From Intestinibacter bartlettii (GTDB lineage Bacteria > Bacillota > Clostridia > Peptostreptococcales > Peptostreptococcaceae), in contig NZ_JAHLOQ010000016.1 of NCBI RefSeq assembly GCF_018917435.1, forward strand, positions 1 through 64,000: a stretch of 64,000 nt of DNA, written 5' to 3'. Under the pieces are notes generated by a model that saw nothing but the letters and a program-made list of their open reading frames with translations, was not told the origin of the DNA and did no database searches. Positions 52,278-61,769 of this stretch are shown in pieces. Numbering within the stretch: position 1 is the first letter of the stretch; the number at the start of each line of letters is the position of its first letter. Position numbers and translations under genes: made by a program.

Positions 52278-52877
52278 TTATAGAGCTACAATACAATTTA
52301 TATCATTAATAGACTTAGCCACAATATTTATAAAATATTTGTGTAATCTAAAGTCATCAGTTAATTCAGGATGGAAAGAGGTAACAAGCATATTTTCTTC
52401 TTGAGCTGCAACTATATTTCCATCTACAGTGGAAAGTACTTCTACATTTTTTCCTACTGATTCTATATAAGGCGCCCTTATAAATACCATATCAATATCT
52501 TCTCCAATATCTTTTACAGGAGCCTTTGTTTCAAAACTTCCTAACTGTCTTCCATATGCATTTCTAACCACATTAATATCCATAACGGCAAGATGGTTGT
52601 AGTCTTCATTTACTATATTTTTAGCTAATAAAATCATACCAGCACAAGTTCCCCAAACAGGCATATTATCTTCAATTCTAGTTTTTAGTTTATCAAAAAG
52701 TCCTAAGGCTTTAATTAGTTTTCCCATAGTGGTACTTTCACCACCGGGAATAATTAAACCATCTATATCATCTATATCTTCTTCATATCGTACATCTATA
52801 GTGTCGACACCTAAAGAACTTAATATTTTTAAGTGTTCACGATATGCTCCTTGCATTGCTAAAACTCCTATTTTCAT
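52278..52877 (-). CDS. pdxT: Pyridoxal 5'-phosphate synthase glutaminase subunit
   Basis: Releases ammonia from glutamine for PdxS. At 199 residues it is full length. The nucleophile Cys is in WGTCAGMI near residue 79, and the His-Glu pair is in SFHPELTDD near residue 168. The N-terminus IGVLAMQGAYREHL is typical, as is IIPGGESTTMGKL. It lies one base after pdxS on the minus strand, and the two form one enzyme complex. Confidence 0.96.
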   Translation of the reverse strand: MKIGVLAMQGAYREHLKILSSLGVDTIDVRYEEDIDDIDGLIIPGGESTTMGKLIKALGLFDKLKTRIEDNMPVWGTCAGMILLAKNIVNEDYNHLAVMDINVVRNAYGRQLGSFETKAPVKDIGEDIDMVFIRAPYIESVGKNVEVLSTVDGNIVAAQEENMLVTSFHPELTDDFRLHKYFINIVAKSINDINCIVAL

Positions 52878-52878
52878 A

Positions 52879-53757
52879 TTACCAACCTCTTACTGCTAAT
52901 TTTTCTTCATCTTCTAAGCTATCAACAGAAATACCGCTCATTGCACCACCAAGGTCTTCTGAAATTTCGGCAAGTTTAGCTGGATTATTATAGTATGTAA
53001 CTGCTTTTACTATTGCTTCAGCTCTTTTTTGAGGATTATCAGATTTAAATATTCCAGAACCGACAAACACACCATCACAACCAAGTTGCATCATAAGAGC
53101 TGCATCAGCTGGAGTTGCTATACCACCAGCAGCAAAGTTAACTACAGGAAGTTTTTTATTGTCGTGAACATATTTAATTAAATCATAAGGAGCACCAAAG
53201 TTTTTAGCTGCAGTCATAAGTTCTTCTTCACCCATAGCAGCAACTTCTCTTATATCTTTGTTCATTTGTCTCATATGTGTTACAGCTTCAACAACATCAC
53301 CAGTACCAGGTTCACCTTTAGTACGTATCATAGATGCTCCTTCACCAATTCTTCTTAAAGCTTCTCCTAAGTTTCTAGCACCACAAACAAATGGAACCTT
53401 AAATTTACTTTTGTCTATGTGGAATAACTTATCTGCTGGTGTTAAAACTTCACTTTCATCAATATAATCTATTTCTAATGCTTCTAATATTTGTGCTTCT
53501 ACAAAGTGACCTATTCTAGCTTTTGCCATAACAGGAATAGTAACGGCTTTTTGTATTTCTTTTATCATTTTAGGATCTGACATTCTAGCCACACCACCGA
53601 ATTTTCTAATATCAGAAGGAACTCTTTCTAATGCCATTACTGCACAAGCACCCGCTTCTTCTGCTATTTTTGCTTGTTCTGGATTTGTAACATCCATTAT
53701 AACTCCACCTTTTAGCATTTCAGCTAAATTTTTATTTAAATTATATCTCTCATTCAT
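52879..53757 (-). CDS. pdxS: Pyridoxal 5'-phosphate synthase subunit PdxS
   Basis: Builds vitamin B6 directly from ribose 5-phosphate, glyceraldehyde 3-phosphate and ammonia. It has 292 residues. The N-terminal [20 protein letters not shown], the catalytic Lys of [10 protein letters not shown] near residue 81 and [16 protein letters not shown] are conserved features. ACTTGGGGG precedes its ATG. It is the first gene of pdxST and diverges from the pilus cluster. Confidence 0.97.
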   Translation of the reverse strand: MNERYNLNKNLAEMLKGGVIMDVTNPEQAKIAEEAGACAVMALERVPSDIRKFGGVARMSDPKMIKEIQKAVTIPVMAKARIGHFVEAQILEALEIDYIDESEVLTPADKLFHIDKSKFKVPFVCGARNLGEALRRIGEGASMIRTKGEPGTGDVVEAVTHMRQMNKDIREVAAMGEEELMTAAKNFGAPYDLIKYVHDNKKLPVVNFAAGGIATPADAALMMQLGCDGVFVGSGIFKSDNPQKRAEAIVKAVTYYNNPAKLAEISEDLGGAMSGISVDSLEDEEKLAVRGW

Positions 53758-54093
53758 TCGAATACCCCCAAGTAAAATGTTTGATTTTTATGAGAATAAT
53801 ACTAGTACAATTTATTATGATTAGCAATAAAATAATAAGAAAAAGTTATAATTCATATATTGTAATAATACAATTTTTCGAAAAAATCTATTTATAAAAA
53901 AATTGTATTGATATTATAAAGTGAGATTTTACTTGAAATAATTTAATTTTATTTCTATTAAAAATAAGTATTTTCTGATTTAAATTAACTAAAAGAAATA
54001 ACTAAAATATTTCCATAATATGTGAATATAATCTATTTTTCTAGTACATAATCCAATTAATAAAAATTATAGTGTTAGGAGGTCGATGACTAA
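53758..54093. other. Divergent region, pdxS promoter and half-sites
   Basis: This 336-nt stretch has no gene. On the minus strand, TTGCTA (53822-53827), 17 bp, TAGTAT (53799-53804) fits a pdxS promoter. Upstream lie an ATTGTA/TACAAT dyad (53859-53874) and a longer inverted repeat, 53867-53878 with 53898-53909. On the plus side only a weak TATAAT at 54027-54032 is visible. No c-di-GMP riboswitch fold was seen before pilB. Confidence 0.6.
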
Positions 54094-55392
54094 TTGATAT
54101 CAAGCAATTTGCTATCTCTTATTCCAGAGAAAATAGCCAGAAAGTATCAAGTTATACCAATAGAATTAAAAGATGATACTTTAACTATAGGTGGGAGTAA
54201 AGATAATCTTCATACGATACAGGATTTAAATATAATAACAAAGAAAAAAATTAAATTTGAAAAATATTCAGAAGAAGAAATTATTAAGGAAATAGAGGCT
54301 ACATATGGTAATAATATCGAGGTAAATGAAGATTATGCATATAAGATTTTTGAATCAATTTTAGAAAGAGCGATATGTGAAAATGTTAGTGATATACATA
54401 TAGAACCTTTTGATAATTATCTTGTAATTAGGTTTCGTGTTGATGGAGAATTATACGAAGCTTTTAGATATACTTTAGATTTACATACTCCCCTTACATC
54501 AGTTATAAAATTAAGATCAGGAATAGATATAACGGAAAGAAGACTTCCCCAAGACGGAAGAGCTGATATGAATGTACGAGATAAATTAATTGATATTAGA
54601 ACATCTACAATTCCAACAACTTATGGTGAAAAAACAGTTCTTAGGATTTTAAATAGAGATGATTTTTTTAAGACAAAAGAAGAAATAGGATTTTCTAAAG
54701 AGGCAATTCAAATTATAAAGGAAATGATATCTAACAATTCAGGAATAGTATTGATAGTAGGAGAAACAGGGTGTGGAAAGAGTACGACAATGTACTCATT
54801 ACTAAACGATTTAAATACTGTTTCAAAAAATATCATAACTATAGAAGACCCAGTAGAGTATAAAATGGATGGAATAAATCAAATACAGGTAAATGCGAAA
54901 GTAGGTCTAACATTTGAAAAGGGTTTAAGAGCAATTTTAAGACAAGATCCAGATGTAATAATGATTGGGGAAATAAGGGATTCAGAAACTGCCAAAATAG
55001 CAATTAGGTCATCTATAACGGGTCATTTGGTGCTGAGTACTTTACATACTAATGATACAGTATCTTCAATTACACGACTTAAGGATATGGGAGTTGATTT
55101 ATATCTTATTAGTGCCTCATTAGTTGGAGTGATAGCTCAACGACTAGTAAAAAAAGTATGTCCATATTGTGAAGGAGAAGATAAAAACTGTGAATATTGT
55201 AGTGGCAAGGGATATTTAGGAAGAACAGTAGTTTATGAAATTTTGCAAATTGATGATGAAATTAGGGAATGTATCAATGATTTAAATAGACATAAAGAAA
55301 TAAAAAAACTAGCTATAAAAAAAGGCAAGATGATTACTTTTGAAGATAGCTATAAGGAGCTTGCTCAAAATAAATTAGCGGAAAATATATAG
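54094..55392 (+). CDS. pilB: Type IV pilus assembly ATPase PilB
   Basis: Cytoplasmic motor driving pilus assembly. At 432 residues it is shorter than Gram-negative PilB, with a compact MshEN-like N-terminus (LIPEKIARKYQVIPI). DIHIEPFD and RVDGELYE follow. Walker A is VGETGCGKSTTMYS near residue 222, Walker B is DVIMIGEIRDSETA, and the zinc tetracysteine CPYCEGEDKNCEYC lies near 356. The start is TTG 54094, 11 nt after GGAGG. It heads a six-gene pilus operon. Confidence 0.94.
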   Translation: MISSNLLSLIPEKIARKYQVIPIELKDDTLTIGGSKDNLHTIQDLNIITKKKIKFEKYSEEEIIKEIEATYGNNIEVNEDYAYKIFESILERAICENVSDIHIEPFDNYLVIRFRVDGELYEAFRYTLDLHTPLTSVIKLRSGIDITERRLPQDGRADMNVRDKLIDIRTSTIPTTYGEKTVLRILNRDDFFKTKEEIGFSKEAIQIIKEMISNNSGIVLIVGETGCGKSTTMYSLLNDLNTVSKNIITIEDPVEYKMDGINQIQVNAKVGLTFEKGLRAILRQDPDVIMIGEIRDSETAKIAIRSSITGHLVLSTLHTNDTVSSITRLKDMGVDLYLISASLVGVIAQRLVKKVCPYCEGEDKNCEYCSGKGYLGRTVVYEILQIDDEIRECINDLNRHKEIKKLAIKKGKMITFEDSYKELAQNKLAENI

Positions 55393-55440
55393 TAGAAACA
55401 TGTGATAAATTATAAAAATTCTATAGTTTAGAGGTGATGT

Positions 55441-56628
55441 ATGGAAACATATAAATGCGTAGTTTACGATGAGAAAAACAAAAGAAAAACACTTAACTTA
55501 GATTTTGAATCTGAGGATGATGTCTTAAAATATGCAAAGGCAAATAATTTAAAGGTATCTTCTATTAAGAAAAGACAATCAATATTTAATTTTGGTAAAA
55601 AACTTAATAATAAAGATTTAAAAATTTTATGCAAAGAAATGGGAATTTTGCTTGAATCGGGAAGTGAAATAACAGGGTTATTACAAATGATAGAAGGACA
55701 AGCAAATAAAAGACTAAAGCCAATAATTAATCAGATATTAAAGGGGATACAAGAAGGAAATTCAATAACAGAATCTTTTAGAAATACAAATGCATTTTCT
55801 AGATTTTTTATAAGTATGGTACATACAGGTGAATTAAGTAGTAATTTGGACCAAGTTATGTATACATTAAGTGATTACTATGATAAAGAATCAAGACTAA
55901 AAGGAAAAATTAAAAGTTCCAGTGTATATCCTATAATCTTATTTGTTGCAACGATACTTTCTGTACTGGCAATGTTATTGGTAGTTGTGCCAAAGTATGA
56001 AGAAATATATTCTCAAACGAATGTAGAGATTCCACAAATGACACAAATAATGATTTCTTCATCTAATTTTCTTAGAAATAATTTTATACTTATATTTTTA
56101 GTATTATTTATAATTACAATTTCGGGTGTATATCTGATTAAGAATAGTGATGAATTAAAGCATGATGCTTACAAATTAATATTTAAACTACCACAAGTAG
56201 GTGACTACATGCTTATGGATATAACAAATAAATTTTCAAAATCACTTTTTATACTTGTGAAAAGTGGTGTTGAAATAGTCAGTGCAATAGATATATCAGC
56301 AAGGGTTATAGATAAAAAGTATCTATATGATAGGATTTCGGTGGCAAATAATTCTATTAAAGAAGGCAATAATATAGGAGAATCATTGGCAGATATAAAC
56401 TTATTTTCACCTTTCTTTATAGGATTAATATCAGTAGGCGAATCAGCAGGTAGATTAGAAGAAACTTTGGAGACTATCAATAAATTTTACGAAAGTGAAA
56501 TAGATCAAAAAATTGAAATTACCATGAAGTATTTTGAAACAGGGATTATTTTAATTATGGGACTCATTGTGGGTGCAGTTGTTATCGCAATGATGATACC
56601 TATGTTTAATATGGTTTCTGCATTTTAA
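55441..56628 (+). CDS. pilC: Type IV pilus inner membrane protein PilC
   Basis: Membrane platform protein that works with PilB. It has 395 residues with two copies of the T2SSF domain: [17 protein letters not shown] near residue 67, and [17 protein letters not shown] near 268. Hydrophobic segments lie at about 160-185, 205-230 and 365-390. A repeated [15 protein letters not shown] and [14 protein letters not shown] pattern marks the duplication. AGAGGTGATGT precedes the ATG. Confidence 0.93.
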   Translation: METYKCVVYDEKNKRKTLNLDFESEDDVLKYAKANNLKVSSIKKRQSIFNFGKKLNNKDLKILCKEMGILLESGSEITGLLQMIEGQANKRLKPIINQILKGIQEGNSITESFRNTNAFSRFFISMVHTGELSSNLDQVMYTLSDYYDKESRLKGKIKSSSVYPIILFVATILSVLAMLLVVVPKYEEIYSQTNVEIPQMTQIMISSSNFLRNNFILIFLVLFIITISGVYLIKNSDELKHDAYKLIFKLPQVGDYMLMDITNKFSKSLFILVKSGVEIVSAIDISARVIDKKYLYDRISVANNSIKEGNNIGESLADINLFSPFFIGLISVGESAGRLEETLETINKFYESEIDQKIEITMKYFETGIILIMGLIVGAVVIAMMIPMFNMVSAF

Positions 56629-56657
56629 AAATAAATAATAAAAAAGGAGAAATGTGA

Positions 56658-57119
56658 ATGAAAAGAATACTTAAAAGTTTAGTTAGAGTGAGGAATAAAG
56701 CTATAAATGTATTGCAATTAAAAAGAGTAACTTTATTGACAAATAGAAAAAGAGGCTTCAGTTTGGTAGAGATAGTAATAGCAATTACGTTGATGGCAAT
56801 ACTTTCGGGAATAGCTATGACAAGTTATACAAAAGCTCAACAAGATGCAAAGAAAAATATAGATTATACAACTGCTGCAAATATAGCAACAGCAGCACAA
56901 TTAGCTGATGCTGATGGAAAAGAAGTTGATATTGCTAGTTTAGTGAAGAATCATTATTTACAATCTACCCCAAAATCTCAACAGAAAGATGCAGGAGAAT
57001 TTAAAGTTGCAATAGATGAAAAGGGAATAGTAACAGTAACTCTAGAAAATAAGGGGCAGTATTACCCAAAACCAGAAGATAAAGCAGAAACTACAGAAAA
57101 AACAACAACTAATCCATAG
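56658..57119 (+). CDS. Type IV prepilin with long leader
   Basis: Major or minor pilin candidate, 153 residues. The processing site is KRG/FSLVE, with the conserved Glu at +5, then a hydrophobic helix IVIAITLMAILSGIAMTSY. The leader is about 33 residues, basic and longer than the usual 6-15. The mature part has no cysteine and ends in a TTEKTTTNP tail. A strong AAAAAGGAGAA supports this start. It is the only pilin in the cluster. Confidence 0.88.
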   Translation: MKRILKSLVRVRNKAINVLQLKRVTLLTNRKRGFSLVEIVIAITLMAILSGIAMTSYTKAQQDAKKNIDYTTAANIATAAQLADADGKEVDIASLVKNHYLQSTPKSQQKDAGEFKVAIDEKGIVTVTLENKGQYYPKPEDKAETTEKTTTNP

Positions 57120-57158
57120 AAGAAATAAATATTATATAAAGAAACAGAAAAGGGAATT

Positions 57159-58019
57159 ATGAGGAATAAGATTTATATAGGAGGCGATTTTATCAAGGAT
57201 TGTATAGCAATAAAACTAACTAATAATTCTACAGAAATATTAGTTCTAAATAAAAGTTCAGTAAAAATAGATATAATAAACATATTTAATATAAATATAG
57301 GATTAAACCAATTAACAAGTATAAATGCTAAAAAAGAATACATAAGTATGGTTAATGAAAAATTAAGTGAGTACAAAAATATTAAAGAGATATTTTTTGC
57401 GGCTCAAAATGAAGATGTAATAATACGAGAATATCATGAATTACCTAGAATAAGAAAAAGGGATTTAGACGGATATGTAAATTTTGAAATAGTGAAGGAC
57501 ATGCCAGTAAATGTAGATCAATATATAGTGAAATATAGAGTTTTAAATCTTGAAAAAAGCACAATGGATTTACAAGTTATATTATTTCCTAAATATATTG
57601 AGAAACTTTGTTCTGACATAGCTAAGAGTTTAAATATCAAACGTAAATACTTAAATATGAATTTTGATATAGTACAAAAATTAATAGATAGAAATAAAAT
57701 ACATTTAAAGTGTAATGATTGTATAATAATGGAAAACACAAAAGAAATACTAATTATGAACTTAATAAAAAATAAAAAGATTTATACTTCCAATGTAATT
57801 GATAAAGATGAAAACTTGGATTATGTGCTTAGTTGTATAGAGAAAGATATGCACATTTTTTATTGTGGAGAAGAAGATAATTTTATAAATAAAATTAAAG
57901 AAAATAGTTTTAAAGTGGATAAGTTAGAGTTTAGTTTGAAAGTTAATGATTTATGTACTCAAAAGATTGTTGATAAAGATATAAATAAATACATGATTAA
58001 TATAGGAGTTGTAGTGTAA
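57159..58019 (+). CDS. pilM: PilM-like pilus assembly protein
   Basis: A 286-residue protein in the PilM position, between pilin and pilN. It begins IYIGGDFIKDCIAIKL, which resembles the actin-like first strand of PilM, and has RDLDGYVNFEIVKDMPV near residue 105, a conserved PilM feature. It is shorter than typical PilM (about 350). No membrane segment is seen. It probably links PilB to PilN and PilO in the cytoplasm. Confidence 0.78.
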   Translation: MRNKIYIGGDFIKDCIAIKLTNNSTEILVLNKSSVKIDIINIFNINIGLNQLTSINAKKEYISMVNEKLSEYKNIKEIFFAAQNEDVIIREYHELPRIRKRDLDGYVNFEIVKDMPVNVDQYIVKYRVLNLEKSTMDLQVILFPKYIEKLCSDIAKSLNIKRKYLNMNFDIVQKLIDRNKIHLKCNDCIIMENTKEILIMNLIKNKKIYTSNVIDKDENLDYVLSCIEKDMHIFYCGEEDNFINKIKENSFKVDKLEFSLKVNDLCTQKIVDKDINKYMINIGVVV

Positions 58020-58020
58020 T

Positions 58021-58482
58021 ATGAGTAAAAATGGTAAATGTATTAACATTTTTGAAGAAAATAAGAAAAATCTAAATTTATATCAAATAAGTATAATATT
58101 TATACTGTTGATAACTTTCTTACAAGTTGGAATAAATTCAATTAAATATACACAACTCAATGACTATATAGATACTCATGAATGGCAACAAAATCTACAG
58201 AGCAATAAAGTTAATAACATATCATCTGTTCAAAATGCACATACACAAGAATTTAACACAAATTTATCAAAATTAAAAGAGGTAAGTTCTATTATTGGAA
58301 TGGAAAAAATACAAAGTATTTATTCTGATTCTGACAAGGTTCAGATCCAGGGTTATTGTGAAGATACAAAAATACTTGAACGAATATCTGATTTAAAAAG
58401 TATAAAAGATTTTAATATCAAAGGATTACAAAAGAAAGATAAAGAGTACTTTTTTCATATTGAATATAAAATAGGAGGATAA
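58021..58482 (+). CDS. pilN: PilN-like pilus assembly protein
   Basis: A 153-residue protein with a short cytoplasmic N-terminus, one membrane helix (ISIIFILLITFLQVGI near residues 24-39) and an extracytoplasmic domain that fits PilN topology. The start ATG is one base after the pilM stop. Sequence identity is weak, so the call rests on topology and position. Confidence 0.72.
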   Translation: MSKNGKCINIFEENKKNLNLYQISIIFILLITFLQVGINSIKYTQLNDYIDTHEWQQNLQSNKVNNISSVQNAHTQEFNTNLSKLKEVSSIIGMEKIQSIYSDSDKVQIQGYCEDTKILERISDLKSIKDFNIKGLQKKDKEYFFHIEYKIGG

Positions 58483-58484
58483 AG

Positions 58485-58949
58485 TTGAAACTACTTAAGA
58501 AAAATAAATCATTATGTTTTTTATTAATTGTATCTGTAATCTATGTAGCAGTTACACTTTTATATATAAATCCGCTAAGAGAAAAGAACAACAAACTTGA
58601 AGAAAAGAAATCTGAGATTTTAACTTTAGAAACACAAAATGACTATGTACAAGTATCTGCCAAACAGGATAAAGTTGCAGAAGATATAGTTTTATCTATG
58701 GAAAAAAGTATAGGAGATTTAGTTGATATAAATTTTATAAATAAGCAATATGAACAAGGAGAGAACTCAGAAGAAATTGTATTAGAATTAAACTTTTCAT
58801 CGGATTTTAAAAATATTTTTAAAATAGATAATCAGTTAAAAAAACTAAACTTAAAGGATTCAATAGAAATTATAAAGATAGAAAATTCTCAAACTGAAAT
58901 AGATGAAAATAGGAAGGTAAATTGCACAATGACGTTTAGGGTCGTTTAA
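58485..58949 (+). CDS. pilO: PilO-like pilus assembly protein
   Basis: A 154-residue protein with one N-terminal membrane helix (LCFLLIVSVIYVAVTLLYI near residues 10-28), a coiled coil (REKNNKLEEKKSEIL) and a small C-terminal domain, as in PilO. The start is TTG 58485 after AGGAGG. It lies 2 nt after pilN. It is the last clear pilus gene; no PilT or prepilin peptidase is present. Confidence 0.72.
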   Translation: MKLLKKNKSLCFLLIVSVIYVAVTLLYINPLREKNNKLEEKKSEILTLETQNDYVQVSAKQDKVAEDIVLSMEKSIGDLVDINFINKQYEQGENSEEIVLELNFSSDFKNIFKIDNQLKKLNLKDSIEIIKIENSQTEIDENRKVNCTMTFRVV

Positions 58950-58971
58950 AAGTATATAAGAAAAAAACATA

Positions 58972-59000
58972 TTGATAAATGTAGATGGTTGAATTTATAT
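58972..59000 (+). promoter_or_regulatory. Candidate promoter for the SEC-C/HTH gene
   Basis: The -35 TTGATA (58972-58977) is 17 bp from the -10 TTATAT (58995-59000). The gene starts 126 nt downstream. The leader holds no confident feature. Confidence 0.45.
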
Positions 59001-59125
59001 AAGGGAAAATGTAGGATGAATATACGAAATTTTAAAAGGGAAAAAACCTCTTCTTATAGAAAATTTATTTAATTGACTAGATTTATATGCATAAATAAAA
59101 TCTAAAGAAGAATGGGGGATTTAAA

Positions 59126-61594
59126 GTGGTAGGAAGAAATGAACTTTGTCCATGTGGCAGCGGAAGAAAGTATAAAAAATGCTGCTTAGAAAAAGACAGA
59201 GCTAAAGACATCGCTAGAAACAGAGTTAAATTGGGTGAAAGTCAGTTTGAAAGTGTAATTCAAAAAGTAACAGAGTTTTCAAGTGAACATGATAAAACTT
59301 ATAGAAACAAATGCGAAATTGACTTTGGAGTTACAAACTATGAATTAGAAAATCTAATGAATGTATATTATTTTGCAAACTATAAATACAACAAACAAAG
59401 CAGTATAATGCTTGATTATTTCAGCAAAAATAAAGCAAGTATTAATAAAAATGATGAAGAAATAATTGAAAATACACTTAGCTCATATATGAGTATTTAT
59501 CAAGTTAAGGAGAAAGATATTAATAAAATAGCACTGAGGGATATTTTATTAAATGAAGATGTATATGTTGAGGATATTGACCTCTTTAGCACATTTAGGG
59601 TGGGGGAATTTTTACTCGCCAGAATTGTTAATATAGGTGGAACTAAGATTTTCGTAGATAAAACAGTTAAAATAAACGAAAGCAGGAAAACTCGAATTAA
59701 AAATGACATAGATAATAGATACAAACAGACTAAAAAGAAATGTAAAACTAAAAAACAGTGCTTAATAAATAATATTAAATTTATGTATCAGAATTTAATA
59801 ACAGTCAGAAGAGAATATATAGCAGAAAGCCCATGTGATACAGTAGAAACTAATACAACAGAATTATTAAATAAAACTTTAGTGCATAACAATATTAATT
59901 CAACACCACGAAAGAGTGAAAAACAAAAAGAACGAGATTTAAAATTATTAATGGTACAACAACGTGAGAAAGAAATAGCTCAGCAGATAAATAATAGTAG
60001 TGAAAAAAATGAAAAACCAATAGTACAACATGGTGAAAAGGAAATTATAATAGAGGTTGAACAACCAATAGCACAAAAAACAAAAGAAAAAATTAAAAAA
60101 CAAATAGCACTTCCAATAGTGCAACTGATTAAAGAAGAAAGTATAAAAGAAGAGAACGAACCTATAGTTCAACAAGTTGACAAAGAAATTATAATAGAAG
60201 TTGAACAACCAACAGTAGAAAATACTATAAAACAGGAAAATCAAAAGGACATAAAAGAAATTAATTCACAAGTAACACAAGAAATAAAAGATACGGGACA
60301 AGAAAATAAAGACATAAAATTAAAAGACAAACAAAAAGTAGAACAGAAACAGGTAGTAAATGAAGAGATAGAAAATAAGAAAATCAAAGATGACAAAGTG
60401 ACAATAAAGATAGAAGACAAAAAGATACAACCAGAAGTAACAAAACCAAAAATTGAATTAGAAACAGTAAAACAAGATGTAAAAGGACAAGAAAACGAAC
60501 TGGTGATGAATAAATCTAAACAATCAGAACTGGTGGAAAATCACCCACAACAGACAGAACTGGTGATGAGCAAATCTGAACAAGAAATTGTTGCAGATGT
60601 AGATGACGAAGGGGTAGCATCATTAGTATCTAAACCAGCTCTGGAACTTATCAAAACTGAATATACTAAATTAGAAAAAGAGGAGGCTAAAAATCAAGAT
60701 AATTCAGATTATAAACAAGTTACACAAGTAAAACAACGAAAACAAGTAATGGCAAGAAAGGCAAGAAGTCCAGAAGGATTTAGAGATAGAAAAGTAAATA
60801 AGAGATTGGAGGCTAAACTAAAGCAAAGAATACAAACTACTAAAAGATTAGAAGGAATGAGATTTGCATTAGAACTCATTAGACAAGAAAAATTAATAAA
60901 AGAGAGAGAGTCAAAATTAAGAGAAAGAGAATTACAATTAGAAAAACAACTTGCAAAACTATCTTTAGAATCGCGTAAAAAAGAACCAGAAAAAGTAGTT
61001 GCTAAACAGACGAAAGGGGAAGTGAAAAATAAAGATTGCAATGTTGAGATAAAGAGCAATGACTCACCAAATAAAATAGAAGCCATACCAATATATAAAG
61101 CAGAACAAATCGAATCAAAAATAGAGAATATATCAATGTCAAAATTAGAACAGCAAATTGAGTCAAAAATAGAAAACAATATAGTAGCTAGGTTGACGTT
61201 CCAAGAACAACCTGAAGAAAAAGTCTTAGAAAATAAAGATCCCATTAAAGATACAGAAGAAATTAAAATTAAACAAGAGATAACTCAAGAGGTTAAAAAA
61301 GAACCAATTAAAAAAAAGTGTAATAATAAAAAGACAGAAGAGCAGTGCAAAATATATGACATATTAATGCTAAAAGTGGAAGATGAATATAAAGACAGAT
61401 GTATAAAAGCATGGAAAAAATTTAAAAAAATACATAAATCCTATAAAGGAAGTGAAAGTGGTTGGGCCGCAGCCATTGAATACGAAGTTAGAAAAAACAT
61501 AGATGATACTGTGACACAAGAACAAATCTCGAAAAAATATGACATCAGTGCAAGAACCTTAGGTAAGAGATATAAAGAATTGCAAATAAGTTAA
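59126..61594 (+). CDS. Long repetitive protein with SEC-C zinc motif and C-terminal HTH
   Basis: An 822-residue protein I cannot name. Residues 1-20 form a SEC-C zinc motif (GRNELCPCGSGRKYKKCC). Residues 30-220 are helical. Residues about 270-650 are Lys/Glu/Gln-rich, with repeats: EIIIEVEQP copies 48 residues apart and ELVM(N/S)KS(K/E)Q copies. A basic coiled coil (RERELQLEKQLAKL) lies near 600-620. The last 85 residues look like a helix-turn-helix domain (EQISKKYDISARTLGKRYKE). The start is GTG after GGGGG. A nucleic-acid or scaffold role is inferred only. Confidence 0.75.
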   Translation: MVGRNELCPCGSGRKYKKCCLEKDRAKDIARNRVKLGESQFESVIQKVTEFSSEHDKTYRNKCEIDFGVTNYELENLMNVYYFANYKYNKQSSIMLDYFSKNKASINKNDEEIIENTLSSYMSIYQVKEKDINKIALRDILLNEDVYVEDIDLFSTFRVGEFLLARIVNIGGTKIFVDKTVKINESRKTRIKNDIDNRYKQTKKKCKTKKQCLINNIKFMYQNLITVRREYIAESPCDTVETNTTELLNKTLVHNNINSTPRKSEKQKERDLKLLMVQQREKEIAQQINNSSEKNEKPIVQHGEKEIIIEVEQPIAQKTKEKIKKQIALPIVQLIKEESIKEENEPIVQQVDKEIIIEVEQPTVENTIKQENQKDIKEINSQVTQEIKDTGQENKDIKLKDKQKVEQKQVVNEEIENKKIKDDKVTIKIEDKKIQPEVTKPKIELETVKQDVKGQENELVMNKSKQSELVENHPQQTELVMSKSEQEIVADVDDEGVASLVSKPALELIKTEYTKLEKEEAKNQDNSDYKQVTQVKQRKQVMARKARSPEGFRDRKVNKRLEAKLKQRIQTTKRLEGMRFALELIRQEKLIKERESKLRERELQLEKQLAKLSLESRKKEPEKVVAKQTKGEVKNKDCNVEIKSNDSPNKIEAIPIYKAEQIESKIENISMSKLEQQIESKIENNIVARLTFQEQPEEKVLENKDPIKDTEEIKIKQEITQEVKKEPIKKKCNNKKTEEQCKIYDILMLKVEDEYKDRCIKAWKKFKKIHKSYKGSESGWAAAIEYEVRKNIDDTVTQEQISKKYDISARTLGKRYKELQIS

Positions 61595-61595
61595 A

Positions 61596-61650
61596 AATAT
61601 CCCTATAAAGTAGTTAAAAGATGGTAATACTACTTTATAGGGTATTTTTT
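61596..61650 (+). terminator. Terminator after the SEC-C/HTH gene
   Basis: An 18-bp stem with one bulge pairs 61596-61614 with 61629-61646, followed by six T. Confidence 0.93.
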
Positions 61651-61723
61651 CGTTAAATTTCACTTATTTAAGCCAAAGAAAATAATAAAATTTATGTAAA
61701 AGTCTTTTAATATATAGAAAAAA

Positions 61724-61732
61724 TGATAAAAT
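61724..61732 (+). promoter_or_regulatory. Extended -10 promoter for the small unknown gene
   Basis: TGA then TAAAAT (61727-61732). A TTTTAA about 16 bp upstream is a weak -35. Confidence 0.4.
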
Positions 61733-61769
61733 ATAAAAAGAAGTATATTACAGAGAAAGAGGTATTTTT

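Noticed and set aside
53940-54093. Possible c-di-GMP riboswitch before pilB
   Set aside because: I looked because pilus genes of C. difficile have one. The stretch lacks the conserved GEMM core and has no matching helices.
54085-54096. Four-codon ATG-to-TGA frame overlapping the pilB start
   Set aside because: The ribosome binding site is only 2 nt from this ATG, too close for use; TTG 54094 fits better.
59016-59072. 18-codon frame between pilO and the SEC-C/HTH gene
   Set aside because: It has only a weak TAGG before its ATG and no recognisable content; chance is likely.
59948-61245. Minus-strand frames opposite the SEC-C/HTH gene, up to 178 codons
   Set aside because: They lack ribosome binding sites and show hydrophobic, low-complexity translations expected when a Lys/Glu/Gln-rich gene is read backwards.
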